DNA from: Phlebotomus papatasi | Taxonomy: Eukaryota > Arthropoda > Insecta > Diptera > Psychodidae | NCBI RefSeq assembly: GCF_024763615.1 | Contig: NC_077224.1 | Location: 3,100,001-3,164,000, forward strand | Length of the DNA stretch: 64,000 bases | Direction: 5' to 3' | Part shown: positions 44,081 through 55,215 of the stretch, piece by piece | How positions within the stretch are numbered: the stretch's first letter is position 1 | Layout of the letters: each line of letters starts with the position of its first letter | Made by a program: the position numbers and the translations under genes | Notes under the pieces: model-generated | What the model saw: only the letters and a program-made list of their open reading frames with translations | Databases searched by the model: none | What the model was told of the DNA's origin: nothing

Positions 44081-47000
44081 CTGCAACCAAACAAAAATCC
44101 ATCAACTTCTTTTTCTCATCTTTCATTGCATTGTCATTTAAAGAGCTTCTTCGTTTTTTTTGTTTGTTTGTTAATTTGCAAAAATTTTCTTCTCTTTCAA
44201 TCAATTTTTGTTTGAGGTTATGTTTATTTTGTTACTAAATTTCTGTCTTTTGGACTAAACTTTTTTTTACTCTTTCTCTTTGAAATATTTTTTTTTTAAA
44301 TTTAAAATTACTCTTTACGACAGGAACAAATACAAAAAATAAAAATAAAGAAAAAGAATGTAATGGTAAAGAAAACAAATAATAATAAAAGAGTTTGAGA
44401 GAAAATAGCCAAAAAACAAAATTTTACATTACTGAGGATATTTTCTACTCTAAAATGTTTATTTAAATTTTTTGAAAGGTTAAAAATACTTTTTTTTATT
44501 TTTTTTTAAATAATAAGTTAAAAAGGGTTTTGCAATTGGATATTTACTAAATTTTGAAAATGGATAAATATTTTAAGGTTAAAATAAATAGTGCACAACT
44601 TACGTCCACTGTTTTTTATACAGTGGATGTTTATTTTTTAAATTTTAAACATATTCTTCTCAATTTTTTTTAATAGAGAGACAGAGTAAGAGAAGGTATA
44701 AAAAAAATTTCATTGATTAAAAAAAAAATATAATAAAAACTGCAATTGTGGAATTAAAAAAAGTAAAGTCAAAAGAGCTACAAATCAACAATTTTTGTTT
44801 ATTTAAATATCTGGAAAAATTGAATAACAAAACAACTAAATTATACTTTATTTATGTTAATAACTTTGTAAGAGTTTTATTTAATTTTTAAATTTAATTT
44901 ATGTGTGTTACTATTTTTTCAACTCTTTGTTCATTTTTTTTCTTTTGTTCAAAGTACTTGAAAGCGACAAATTCAAGAAGTTGAGGTTCGATTTTTGTCT
45001 GGGAGCCGGACTCACATTCCAAATCCACATTTATTCAATCTCATTACAATTATAAACATAAGCAGATTTTTTATTTGTTTTTTGTTTGAATTTTTAACTG
45101 GACTATTAATTTTTTTTCTGTCAATAGGTTTGACATTTACATTTGATAGGTTTTTTCTTCCAAAGGTTTCCAAAAGAACTGTCAGTTTGACATTTATTTT
45201 TTGACAACTTTATTTTTTTGACATTTTACTAAATAACATGAAATATTCCAGTTAAAAATTGTCAATGCAATTAAAATTTTTTCTGGTAAACAAAAGCTGG
45301 TTCATATTGTTTTTTATTGCTTAAAAAAAATTTGGTTGTTTGGTTTTTTTTGCACAGTGATTTGATATCGTCTTGGCGTTAAAAATACAAACAGAACAAA
45401 AATATTTTTTTTGGCAAAATACTTCAATCATTTCATTTTTTTTCAATTCTTTTATTCAATCAATCAATCATCAATTTGAGAGAGATAGAGAGAGAATAAA
45501 CTAATGTGATATAGTAAAAAAAATATATAAAAAAATTCATCAAATATTATAATGAATAATAATACTGTTAAATATTATAGCACAGCCATATCCAAAAAAC
45601 GTAGATCAACTTCTTGACAATAAAATTGATAATTGAAATTATAATTTGAAAACAGAAAAACACAAATTGGTGACAAAAAATTTTAAATAACAAAAAATAA
45701 TATAAATAAAATTAATAACATAGATTTTGATAGAATTTTGAACAAAAAAATAAACAACATAGAATTAAATACACATCAAATAGATTTAAAAAATAAATAA
45801 TAATAAAAAATATTACACCAAAAAGACATCAATTTTGTAACAATTAGATATATATAAGAGATGAAAATGACATCTAATATTTAAGAGTTATTTGCAAATG
45901 TCGATGTTTTTTCTATCATTTATCTATCTTTTTATTTATTTAAAGAACACCAAAAACTTGAAATTTGCAATTTTTTTTCACGCAGAGAAACATTCAAGTG
46001 CATTTTCACTTTCATAAATGCTAAAAATTTTCCTTCTGATCTTGAATGTGACTTTCCCCTAGTTCATCCCTGATTACAGTGTATGCTTTGTGTATTGTGT
46101 GTTGCATAAATGTCAGGGGAATTGATTTAAAATTCCCCGCGAAAGCTCAATTTTTCTCTCAACTTAAGAGAGCGAATGCATTTGATAGAGAGAGAGAAAA
46201 GAGAGAGAGTAACTTTGAAGTAGACTTTTTTTTTAGTGTCATAGACACTTAATTGTTTCATTCTCTTATAACCTATTGTCCTAACCCTCTCCATGGAGAA
46301 CTTTCCAGGAGGTTGAGGTTATATCATCCGCTAGACATTATTCAACCCCCTTCGAGAGGCACAGATGGAGAGAACTTCTAACTTCACCAGAAGACAATGG
46401 AAGTGAATTTTCCATCTTTGTGCTCTTGCAACAGTAAAAAAAAAAAGAATTTAGTCCTTCGAATCCCTACCTATCCCCTCCCATCACCGCCCCCTGGTGG
46501 GCAATTATAAAGGCTGCGTGAAAAGTGTACTACTTCTTTTTTACCCTCTCACGATGAAAGTTCTTTTGCTCAAATTCTTGCAAAAGAAGATTTTTCGCAT
46601 TACAAAAGAAAAAAATCCAAGAAAATGGGAATGAGAAAGAAAATTCCCTTTTGTGTGTGTAACGTACGATGCAGAATGAAGTTTTCGTGGAAAACGTCGC
46701 ATTTCGCCGTGTATCGATCTGTCTGGACGACGACGAATTCATGATTCTAGGACATTATAGTGCACAACACAACATACTGCCTTTGCTCTACATTAAGTTA
46801 CTGGGCAAAAGGCCATTTAGATTATCCAGAGATTTGGGTTGGGATGAACAGGAGTTTTTTTTTTTAAATATTTGTTGTGTGACCAAAAAGGGACGCGCGA
46901 CTAAATAATTTCATCAACAATTTGCACTATCGCAATTTTCTATGGCATTGCCACATTGATTTTAATTCAGTTGGAACCAGGAATTTCCGCTAAACTGATT

Positions 47001-47235
47001 TTTCATGGGAAAATTTTTGGGGGAATTACAATTTGCTAACATGACGAAAATTTAACGAACATGGCAAATTGATTAAAAGGTCTGATTTGTGTGAAACACA
47101 GCGTTTAAACCGCAAAACGATGTAGGGGATAATTTGATTGAGATTGTAGAAAACTTAACGAAAAATATTCAACGAAGAGCTTGAAGAACGCTGACAATGA
47201 GCTACCCTATAGCCCCTATAGCCGATCGACCGCTT
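44081..47235. other. AT-rich intron
   Basis: About 3.1 kb. GA microsatellite tracts lie at about 45476-45496 and 46184-46211. A 79-codon plus-strand open frame at 46669-46908 has no domain. No exon or RNA gene recognised. Confidence 0.5.
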
Positions 47236-47252
47236 TAGGACAGAATCACATA

Positions 47253-47589
47253 CACTGGTAAAAATAAAAGGGTCAAATTGACCCTTTTCCAAAGGATGGA
47301 TCATATTTGACTCTTTGAAAGGGTCACCAGGTACCCTTCGAAAGGGTCACGGTTTTGACATCTATTTAATTCTGGAATAAACGAATAAAAAAACAATGAA
47401 AAAGTGATCTTTGGTGTTCGCTCAGATGAGAGAAATATGATATCAGTAATAAGTTTACAATAAAACATGATTATTCGTGATAAATGTGCATACTAAATTT
47501 CAAGAGATACAAAAGTGAACCTTTCAAAGGGTCAAATACGATCCATCCTTTTGAAAAGGGTCAATTTGACCCTTTTATTTTTACCAGTG
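47253..47589. mobile_element. Nested MITE 1, CACTGGTAAAAATAAAAG ends, TA flanks
   Basis: 337 bp. Ends CACTGGTAAAAATAAAAGGG and CCCTTTTATTTTTACCAGTG are perfect inverted repeats, and pairing extends through GGTCAAATTGACCC and GGATGGATC. TA lies on both sides. CACTG ends with a 2-bp duplication fit the CMC/CACTA group; TA would also fit Tc1/mariner. Confidence 0.92.
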
Positions 47590-47652
47590 TAGACAATAAA
47601 ATGCTCGCCGCAGCCTCACCGTATTTCGTTAATTTACGCATTTTCATTGCAA

Positions 47653-47906
47653 CACTGAGAGAAATCCGAAAAAGTTAAAATAACATTCCGGAAATGTTAA
47701 TTTTACCCTGCATTATTTATCCTAAATCTGTGTAAATATTACCCTTTTTAGGTGTATTAGGGGTTAAAGTTAACCTTTTTCATGTTAATTTTACCCTTGA
47801 AAAGGTGTAAAATTAACATTAAAAAATGTTGATATATTTTTACACCTAAAAGGTGTTAAAGTTCTGAGGAAGAAAAGTTAATCGCACCCTCTTTTTTTTC
47901 TCAGTG
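47653..47906. mobile_element. Nested MITE 2, CACTGAGAGAAA ends, AA duplication
   Basis: 254 bp, beginning CACTGAGAGAAAT and ending TTTTTTCTCAGTG. The host MITE's CATTGCAATTCT is split as CATTGCAA...AATTCT, which shows directly that the 2-bp AA was duplicated on insertion. Internal repeats of type GTTAATTTTACCCTT and AAAGGTGT occur in both orientations. Confidence 0.88.
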
Positions 47907-48222
47907 AATTCTCACGCAAATTTTCCATAACCATATTACCTTATCTCATACTCAGTGACACTAAGGTGAAAATAATATAAGAAAACTGAAGAAATAAAAC
48001 GAAAATTCGATGAACGGTGAGGAAAAATAACTGAACGATTAATTTCTCTTACAGATTTATTTTGTTCACCGTTTATCGAATTTTCCTTTTATTTCTTCAA
48101 TTTTCTTACATTATTTTCACCTAGTGCCACCGAGTATGAGATAAGGTAATACGGTAATCGAGAATTTGCGTAAGAATTGTAATAAAAATACGTAAATTAA
48201 AGAAATACGGTGAGCATTTTAC

Positions 48223-51200
48223 TTAAAAGAAAAATCCGTGGAATTTTTCTGCTATCTTTCCGCTTGAGCCTCTATGGAAAAACCGCTAATACTATGCAAC
48301 ACGGTTTTGCTAACGGAGATCTCACATGGTACGTTTGATAGAGTCAACTCCCCTGATTCAGAATCTGACCTTGGTTTTGCTCCATCACGTGACAATGTTT
48401 TTATTTATTAATACTTTTATATTTTTCCTGTTTTTCCTTACATTATCCGTTATATCTGGGGAAAGAAATTCAAGAAAACTGGGCATTAACGTAATGTAAT
48501 TTAGCTTTAAAAAACGATTGTGAAATTAATATTTCGAAATATGTGCGGAAATCGTATATCAATGTAGCTCCATAGCTCAAAATTGTCTCACTTCACCCTA
48601 ATTAATTTTCCTTTTGTAATAATAGTAATACAGTTCATAAACTTTGATGTGTCAAAATTATTCTAAATAAAGATTGAACGAACAAACTGAACGAATATTA
48701 TTACTTATCAATAAATAATTCTTTTTTTGTTAATTTTTATCTTAAAATTTAAGTCTAGTTGTCTATCTTTTCTATGAAAGACAAAATTTTAGAAGAGCTA
48801 ATGGAGTTTATAGATTTTATAAAACTTAACGAAGATTTTGACAAACTTCATATCTAAGGATTAACTCTCTCCGGACCATAACTTTTTCAGCAAAACAATT
48901 TTACGATGATTTAATGAAAAATATGTTAGCTCAGAAGTTTACTTAGCTTCTGCAAAAAGTATCCTAGATTGTGACATCCTTATCAAGCACGTTGCAAGTT
49001 GACTTTTTTTATATGGAGCTATTTGAAGCCAATTCTCTAAATTGATCTCGGACTTAGCTCACAGTGCTCCGAGGAAAAAATGTTTTTAAACAAAAATTTA
49101 GTATATTTATCTCTCGACGCGGTAAGGAATCTTATAAAACGAAAAAACTTCTCAATTTTTAGATATTTAGCGTAACGGTCGCGAGTGCAAAAAAAATCCC
49201 ATATAAATTTAAATCGAAGTATGAGAAAGTGACTTCAAATTTTAGAAACTTGCCAGGGGCTTCATCCTTATAGTTAAAAATCATCTACAAGAATCGGGTT
49301 TTTGTCGATTATAGTCCAAAAATGTTTTTCCCAGACTATTCATCTTTTCGTTTTTTTATCTAAAGTTTCAAAGGAAATGAAAGATTTAAAGGACTTATTT
49401 TGTGTTTTCAATAATCTAGTTTTGATTCAAAATTATACCATTAAAAAATTATGTGAGCTTTAGAAAACTTTACGAAAAATTTCATAATGGTTATAAAAAA
49501 TTGTTTGTAGATTAAAAATTTGTTTTGTTTTATCTTTTTTTTATTTTCGCTCTGCTTTTCTAATTTTTTCTACAAAACGAAACTTAACGAAGAATTTGAT
49601 TAAAATTTTTCCATATACTCTTTAAGTCCTTAGGATTTAAAGGATTTATATAAATATTCTTTCGATAATTTACCACTGTTTGTTATTTCTAGTTTGTGAA
49701 AGACAGACTTTAAAAACATTGTGTTGATTATACAATATTTAACGAAAAATTGACTTAGGGTTTGCCATGATTTTTTTCAAGCTTTTGAAGATTTTAAGGA
49801 TTTGTTTTATTTTATTTTTGTAATTCTCCGACTATTTTGTTGACATAAAAAATTCAATAAAGGCATATTTTCAAATTTGGGTCTTCCACTACTTAACGAA
49901 TGTGTAATGAAATTATTTTACTTAGATGATCAAGAATAATTCCAAGTTTCTTTTTCAATCTTAGTCTAATATGCATCAATGGAGTCTATGATACAAAAAC
50001 ATATCTAAGATTTCAGTGATATTTTTTAAACTTAACGAATAATATCTTTGAAGGCGCTCCTGGGCGAGTCTACAAACGGACTAGCGGATTGTTTTAATAC
50101 GGGATAGGGACATTGTAAAAATGATTACCCTTGTAGTGAATATATCTCGATATGATTAATAATATTAGCTTCTTATGGCAATTGCTTTACAGATTTTAAT
50201 ATTTGATATAAGAAAAACTTAACGAAACCTTCAAATTTCATTGATTTTTTGTAAAATTCTGAAGTATGCTTTGATGGTATACTTCTTTTAAATTTTAAAT
50301 AAAGATTATCTTCTAAATAATTGTAAAGTTTTCTACTTAACGAAAGTCCTGTATTTAATTTTACTATATAAGTTCTTTGCATTTAATGAGCATTTATTGT
50401 CCTGAATCTCGTGATTATATTGCCCACTCTATAAGACCTATGATACTCCTCTTTCTATGGCTTTAAAACTGTTCCCTTTCCCGCACGAACGCTCTCTTTT
50501 CGGTTCCGTTTCAGTGAGGAGAATGGACTCGTGAATTTCAAATTGTAACCGTAATAATTTACATAAAAGAACTGCCTTTTAAATATGGTCAGATGTTGTG
50601 AATGGTCTTAAAAACTTAACGAAACATTAAGATTTCTGTTCAATTTCTAACGAATTCTGAAGCATGTGCTTTGTTGGATTACTTATTTCAATTTTTAATT
50701 AAATCTCTCTTCATGAAATAAAACTGTGTTTTTTTTAAATACATTGTTAACTTAACGAAAGTCGTATATGTACTCCATATAAGTCCATTGTATTTAAAGG
50801 GGTGTTGTCCGGTATTATGAATAGCCTATTAGATTTTTTATACAGGACTCTGCATTAATTCTCATGACAGAAGTTTTTAATTTCTGTTTTGAGAGAAAAC
50901 TTAACGAAACTTTAAAATGTTCATCTAATTTTCAAGAATTCTGAAATATATTTTTTTACAGAATACTTTCTTTTCAATTTTTAATTAAACTTCTCTTAAA
51001 AAAAACATGAGTGTTTTTTTTAAATCTGATAGTCTTAACTTAACGAAAGTCGTGTATCTGCTATAAGTCCTTCTATTTAAAGTCAATTTTTAGATATAGA
51101 GAATAACCTGTTAGATTGATAATGTGATGTCACAGTAATAATTTCTGTCATGAAAACAAAAAACTTAACGAAACTTTAAAATTTCCGTTGATTTTCAAAT

Positions 51201-52279
51201 AATTTCCAAAGTCCACTGTATGTGCTTTGATGTTAAGCTTCTCTTGCAATATTTTTGCATTTAATCTCTCTCAAAGTTCACACTCTCTCTCTCTCTCTCT
51301 CTCTGAGTTGTATCTTGCATTTGCTCTAGAACTAGTGGGTGGCTTTCACCCTCTCTGTATATGTAGCAAAAAACTGTTGTGTAAGTGTATATAAAAATAA
51401 TAATTTTCAACGACGACGACACAAAATCTCGTGCAACATTTACTATAATAAAACAGTGAGTATATGTAGGGTTTTTGAGGCAAAAGAGTGTCATGCAATT
51501 TGGATTTTGAGCCTTTGAGGTGGAGTAGGTGGATGGTAAGGGGGGTTGGTGCTGAGAGTGGGTGGTTTGGAAAAGAATCCAATGGCGCGGTTGGGAAAAT
51601 GAAGAGGGACTTGAGAAAAGGGAAAAAGAGAGTTTGTGAGGAATAATCGATTTTCTCCATACATTACTCTCGTTCTTTTTCTCTTTCCCCGGTTATTGCT
51701 TCTTGGGGAATTTATTGTTGGGGCTAGAAAGAAAATGCCGGTGGAAAGGAAGGGGGGAATGGGGCTATGAGGTGGTAGTGAAAATTTTCTTCGATTTATC
51801 AATTTCTTTATCGCGTTTTTGAAAGCTTTTTTTCTCGCATTTGTTTGTCTGTGCAAAAGCTCCATTGCACTTTCGTCATTGGAGCATTTTGACATATTAT
51901 TTTGTTGGCACATGGAAAATAAAATAAAGTTGAAAATATAGTTTGAGGGAGAAAAAAAATATCACTGCTTTTACAGTCTCTAGCCATGCAACATAGAGAT
52001 AAAAGATGGAATGAAAAGACATATTCTCGTAGAGATTACATTTAGTTATGATATACAGAGAAGATTATTTTGTGTCTCCTTCCATCATCACACAAAAAGT
52101 GATGTGGAGGGTTGCAAAAAATAAAAAAAAAGAATAGTTGGGGTTAAGGGGGGTGGGTGAATAACTCAAAAAACATTGAGAAAATAAAGTAAAAACACAT
52201 CGATAGAGTAAGTATAAAAGACATAAACAAACACGTAGAGAAAGAGTAAAATAAGTGGGTAAATGAAGGGTTAACTCAC
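48223..52279. repeat. Intron with dispersed CTTAACGAA motif, part 1
   Basis: From about 48826 the word ACTTAACGAA recurs about every 100-250 bp: near 48827, 49580, 49890, 50030, 50217, 50335, 50611, 50751, 50898, 51036 and 51163, with variants such as TTTAACGAA. A few flanks align (AACGAAAGTCGTGTAT; AACGAAACTTTAAAAT), indicating old duplications, but most do not. A CT microsatellite lies at 51281-51305. No exon is supported. Confidence 0.75.
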
Positions 52280-52360
52280 TGTATCGTGGGAGTGGCGATA
52301 GTCGGACGATGAACTGTCCTTGTCATCTCCTCGATCCCAGTCGATCTCCTTCTTCAGTGA
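52280..52360 (-). CDS. Short internal exon of the BTB-ZF gene, 27 residues
   Basis: Acceptor CTTTCAG ends at 52361 and donor ACA|GTGAGT at 52279. Exactly 81 nt in phase 0-0, so it could be skipped or included without a frame change. It encodes SLKKEIDWDRGDDKDSSSSD followed by YRHSHDT, an acidic and Ser-rich linker with a possible SUMO or kinase-rich character (inference). The matching phases of the neighbouring exons (54977 end, 44080 start) support it. It is GC-richer than its flanks. Confidence 0.85.
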
Positions 52361-52429
52361 CTGAAAGTTAACGAAAGATTACTTGTAAAGTCAAAATTTT
52401 ATGAATATGGAACCAATACTTTGCTTAAA

Positions 52430-54700
52430 ATGCAAACTTAACGAAATATTTAAGTATAACTTAAATTAAGTATAATTTAAGTTATAAAGTGCTTTTATAA
52501 CTTAACGAAAAAATTCAAATGAATGAAAGATTATTATGTCCCGTAAATTTCTTTTGAGAATATGGAATTACAAAATAACTCAGGTAGTACGAATCCTGTG
52601 AACTACAAACTTAACGAAAAACACATGTTCAACTTAACGAATTTCATTGTAACGAATTTTATCGTTCTTCCATGAATCTAGCACTGTTGTTCTACGTAGT
52701 TTATGAAAGACAAGTTTTAAAAGGATTGCGTGGATTTAACAACACTGATCGAGAAATTAGAATAAAGTCTCACTTTCCTCCAGGATACTATTGTAACTTA
52801 ACGAAAAAGTACACTGAATGGACGTTTGTTGTTCCCTGTAAATGTAGTTTACGAATATGAAATTACAGATTTACTAAAATTGTACGAATCTACTGAACTA
52901 GAAAACCTTATGAAAAAAAATCATGTTAAACTTAACGAATTTCTTTAAAACGACCTTTTTTCTTGCGTAATTTAGCACTGTTGTTTTACGTAGTTTATGA
53001 AAGACAAGTTTTAAAAGGATTGCGTGGATTTAGCGACCTGAACGAGAAATTAGGCTAAATTTAATCTTTTCTTCAGGATTCTATTGTAACTTAACGAACA
53101 AATATAAAAAAATAGACGTGTATTGTTTTCTGGAAATTTAGTTTACGAATATGAAATTACAGAATTACTAAAATTGAACGAATCCACTGAACTACAAACT
53201 TAACGAAAAAAATCATGTTCAACTTGACGAATTTCATTAAAACGACCTTTTTTCTTGCATAATTTAGCACTGTTGTTTTACATAGTTAATAAAAGACAAA
53301 TTTTAAAAGGATTGCGTGGATTTTGCGACACTGAACGAAAAATTAGGCTAAATTTAAAATCTTCTTCAGGATCCTATTGTAACTTAACGAACAAGGGAAC
53401 AAGTGTAATAAATGGACGTTGTATTGTTTCCTGTAAATTTAGTTTACGATTATGAAATTACAGATTTACTAAAATTGTACGATTCTATTGAATTACAAAC
53501 TTAACGAACAATAATGTTGAACTTAAATAATTTCATTAAATAAGATTTAGTTCTCCATTTATATTATTTTTCATTCAATAATCTAGCATTGTTTTGTGTA
53601 GTTTATGAAAGACAAATTGCAAAAGGATTGTATAGATCTAACAATACTGAACGAAAAATTAGACTAAAGTTTCACTTTCCTTCTGGAAACAATTTTAACT
53701 TTACGAAAAGATTCTTTACAACTTTTCTTTTTGTTAAAATTGTTTCTTGAAGGAAAGTGAATCGTTTATTTTTTCTGTAAAATTATTCTGAAAATATGGA
53801 ACTACAGAATAACTTAAATTGTACGAATCTATTGAACTACAAACTTAACGAATTTCATTAAAAAGTATTTAGTTTTCCATTTGAATTACTTTTCGTTCAA
53901 AATCTAGCATTGTTGTTTTGTGTAGTTTATGAAAGACTAATTTCAAAAGGATTGTACAGATTTAACAACACTGAACGAAAAATTAGACTAAAGTTACACT
54001 ATCCTTCAGGAAATTACTTTAACTTAACGAGAAGTTGTAAAGAATTAACGTTTATTCCTTTCCGTAAACTTCCTTTGAGTTTATGTAACTGCAAAACTAG
54101 TCAAATTATACGAATTATTTTGAACTACAAAGTTAACGAAAGGCATATGTTCAATCTAACGAATTTCATTCAACAGAATAAAATTATGTAATTAAGTTAC
54201 TTTTCTCTTGATAATGTACTTGAGAAAGACAAAAGTTACACCTTCCTTCAGGAAACAATTTTAACTTAACGAATAGTCGTAATAAATAAATGTTTATTGT
54301 TTCCCGTAAATTCCATTTGAGCTTATGGAGCTTTATACGTTATGGTTATGGAAATTCGTCGAATTGTACGAAATCTGTTGAACTACAAAATTAACGAGAA
54401 ATACATGTTCAACTTAACGAATCAATCTAGATAAGTTTCAATTGTGTATGTACATTATTTTTCTTTCAATAATCTAGAACTGTCGTTTTACATAGTTTAT
54501 GAAAGAAAAATTTTAATGTGATTGTGTAGATTAAACGAAACTGAACGAAAAATTTTACTAGTTACTTGTAGTTGGTTATTGTTTCCCTGTAAATTTCTTT
54601 TGGGGTTACAGAACTGAAAAATTATTTAAATTGTACGAATTCTGTTGAACTACAAACTTAACGAAAAAATCATATTCAACTTAACGAATAACTATCTCTA
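52430..54700. repeat. Tandem array, about 300-320-bp unit with two CTTAACGAA words per unit
   Basis: Six or seven diverged units. The phrase TAGTTTATGAAAGACAA followed by TTTTAAAAGGATTG and an ACTGAACGAAAAATTAG word recurs at about 52690, 52990, 53280, 53600, 53925 and 54500. Most units contain a CTTAACGAA or close variant before and after this phrase. Confidence 0.88.
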
Positions 54701-54976
54701 AATAGAATTGAATTCTACATTTTATTCAAATCAATTTGAACATTTGTCAAATATACTGCAAAATCATGCAGAGTCTAAACTTAACGAAACATCAAATTAT
54801 GAATTTCACTGTATATCTTCTTCTGATCAAAACAATTCTTAACAGTGTAGTCATTAAATTAACGACGATGTATTTTGAAATTGGAAAAATGTACTAGCAT
54901 GTCAGTGGAATGAAAAAAAAAACAAGTTAAAGAAATTTAAAGTGTAACTAAATATTTCAGACGTGAAGACACTTAC

Positions 54977-55215
54977 CAGTGGCACCTGCTGCACGGGACC
55001 CATGCCCGAGGGGCCCGCGATCGGTTCTGGCATACTGGGACTGACCTGAGCCGGTGGTCCGCCGCCTCCGCCGCTGCTATTGCTGCTGGAGATGCAGGTG
55101 GCTGTCGTGTGTCCGCCACGGGACGCCGGCCTCACCTCTGACGACGACACAGACGCAGCAGGGATCACAATGGAGGACGTCGCCGACGCGGTTGAATTGA
55201 GCGTCATATTGAGAC
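54977..55215 (-). CDS. BTB-ZF gene exon, Ser/Gly/Pro-rich linker
   Basis: Acceptor ATATTGCAG ends at 55216 and donor CTG|GTAAGT at 54976. The first two bases complete a Gly codon with the last base of the 59146-58651 exon, and the exon ends in phase 0. It encodes about 80 residues: GLNMTLNSTASATSSIVIPA, a Ser/Thr-rich stretch, GGGGGPPAQVSPSMPEPIAG and PSGMGPVQQVPL. No fold is expected; the segment is low-complexity and intrinsically disordered, as is usual between BTB and zinc fingers. The GC content is well above the surrounding intron, supporting coding use. Confidence 0.88.

Larger units (their letters stand above)
47238..48222. mobile_element. Second Harbinger-type MITE copy, split by two nested insertions, right end lost
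   Basis: The left end GGACAGAATCACAT is preceded by TTA. The internal words CTCACCGTATTTCGTTAATT, GATAAGGTAATACGGTAATC and GAAATACGGTGAGCATTTTA follow the 40304-40712 copy colinearly once two insertions (47253-47589, 47653-47906) are removed. Homology stops near 48222, before the expected ATTCTGCCC end. Confidence 0.9.

Noticed and set aside
43551..44238. Plus-strand open frames (137, 95, 85 codons) opposite the zinc-finger exon
   Set aside because: Antisense shadows of the GC-rich coding exon and its acceptor side.
51261..51913. Minus-strand open frames of 77-140 codons near 51.3-51.9 kb
   Set aside because: Overlapping frames around a CT microsatellite and Pro/Ser-rich low complexity, with no phase-compatible splice borders in the BTB-ZF chain.
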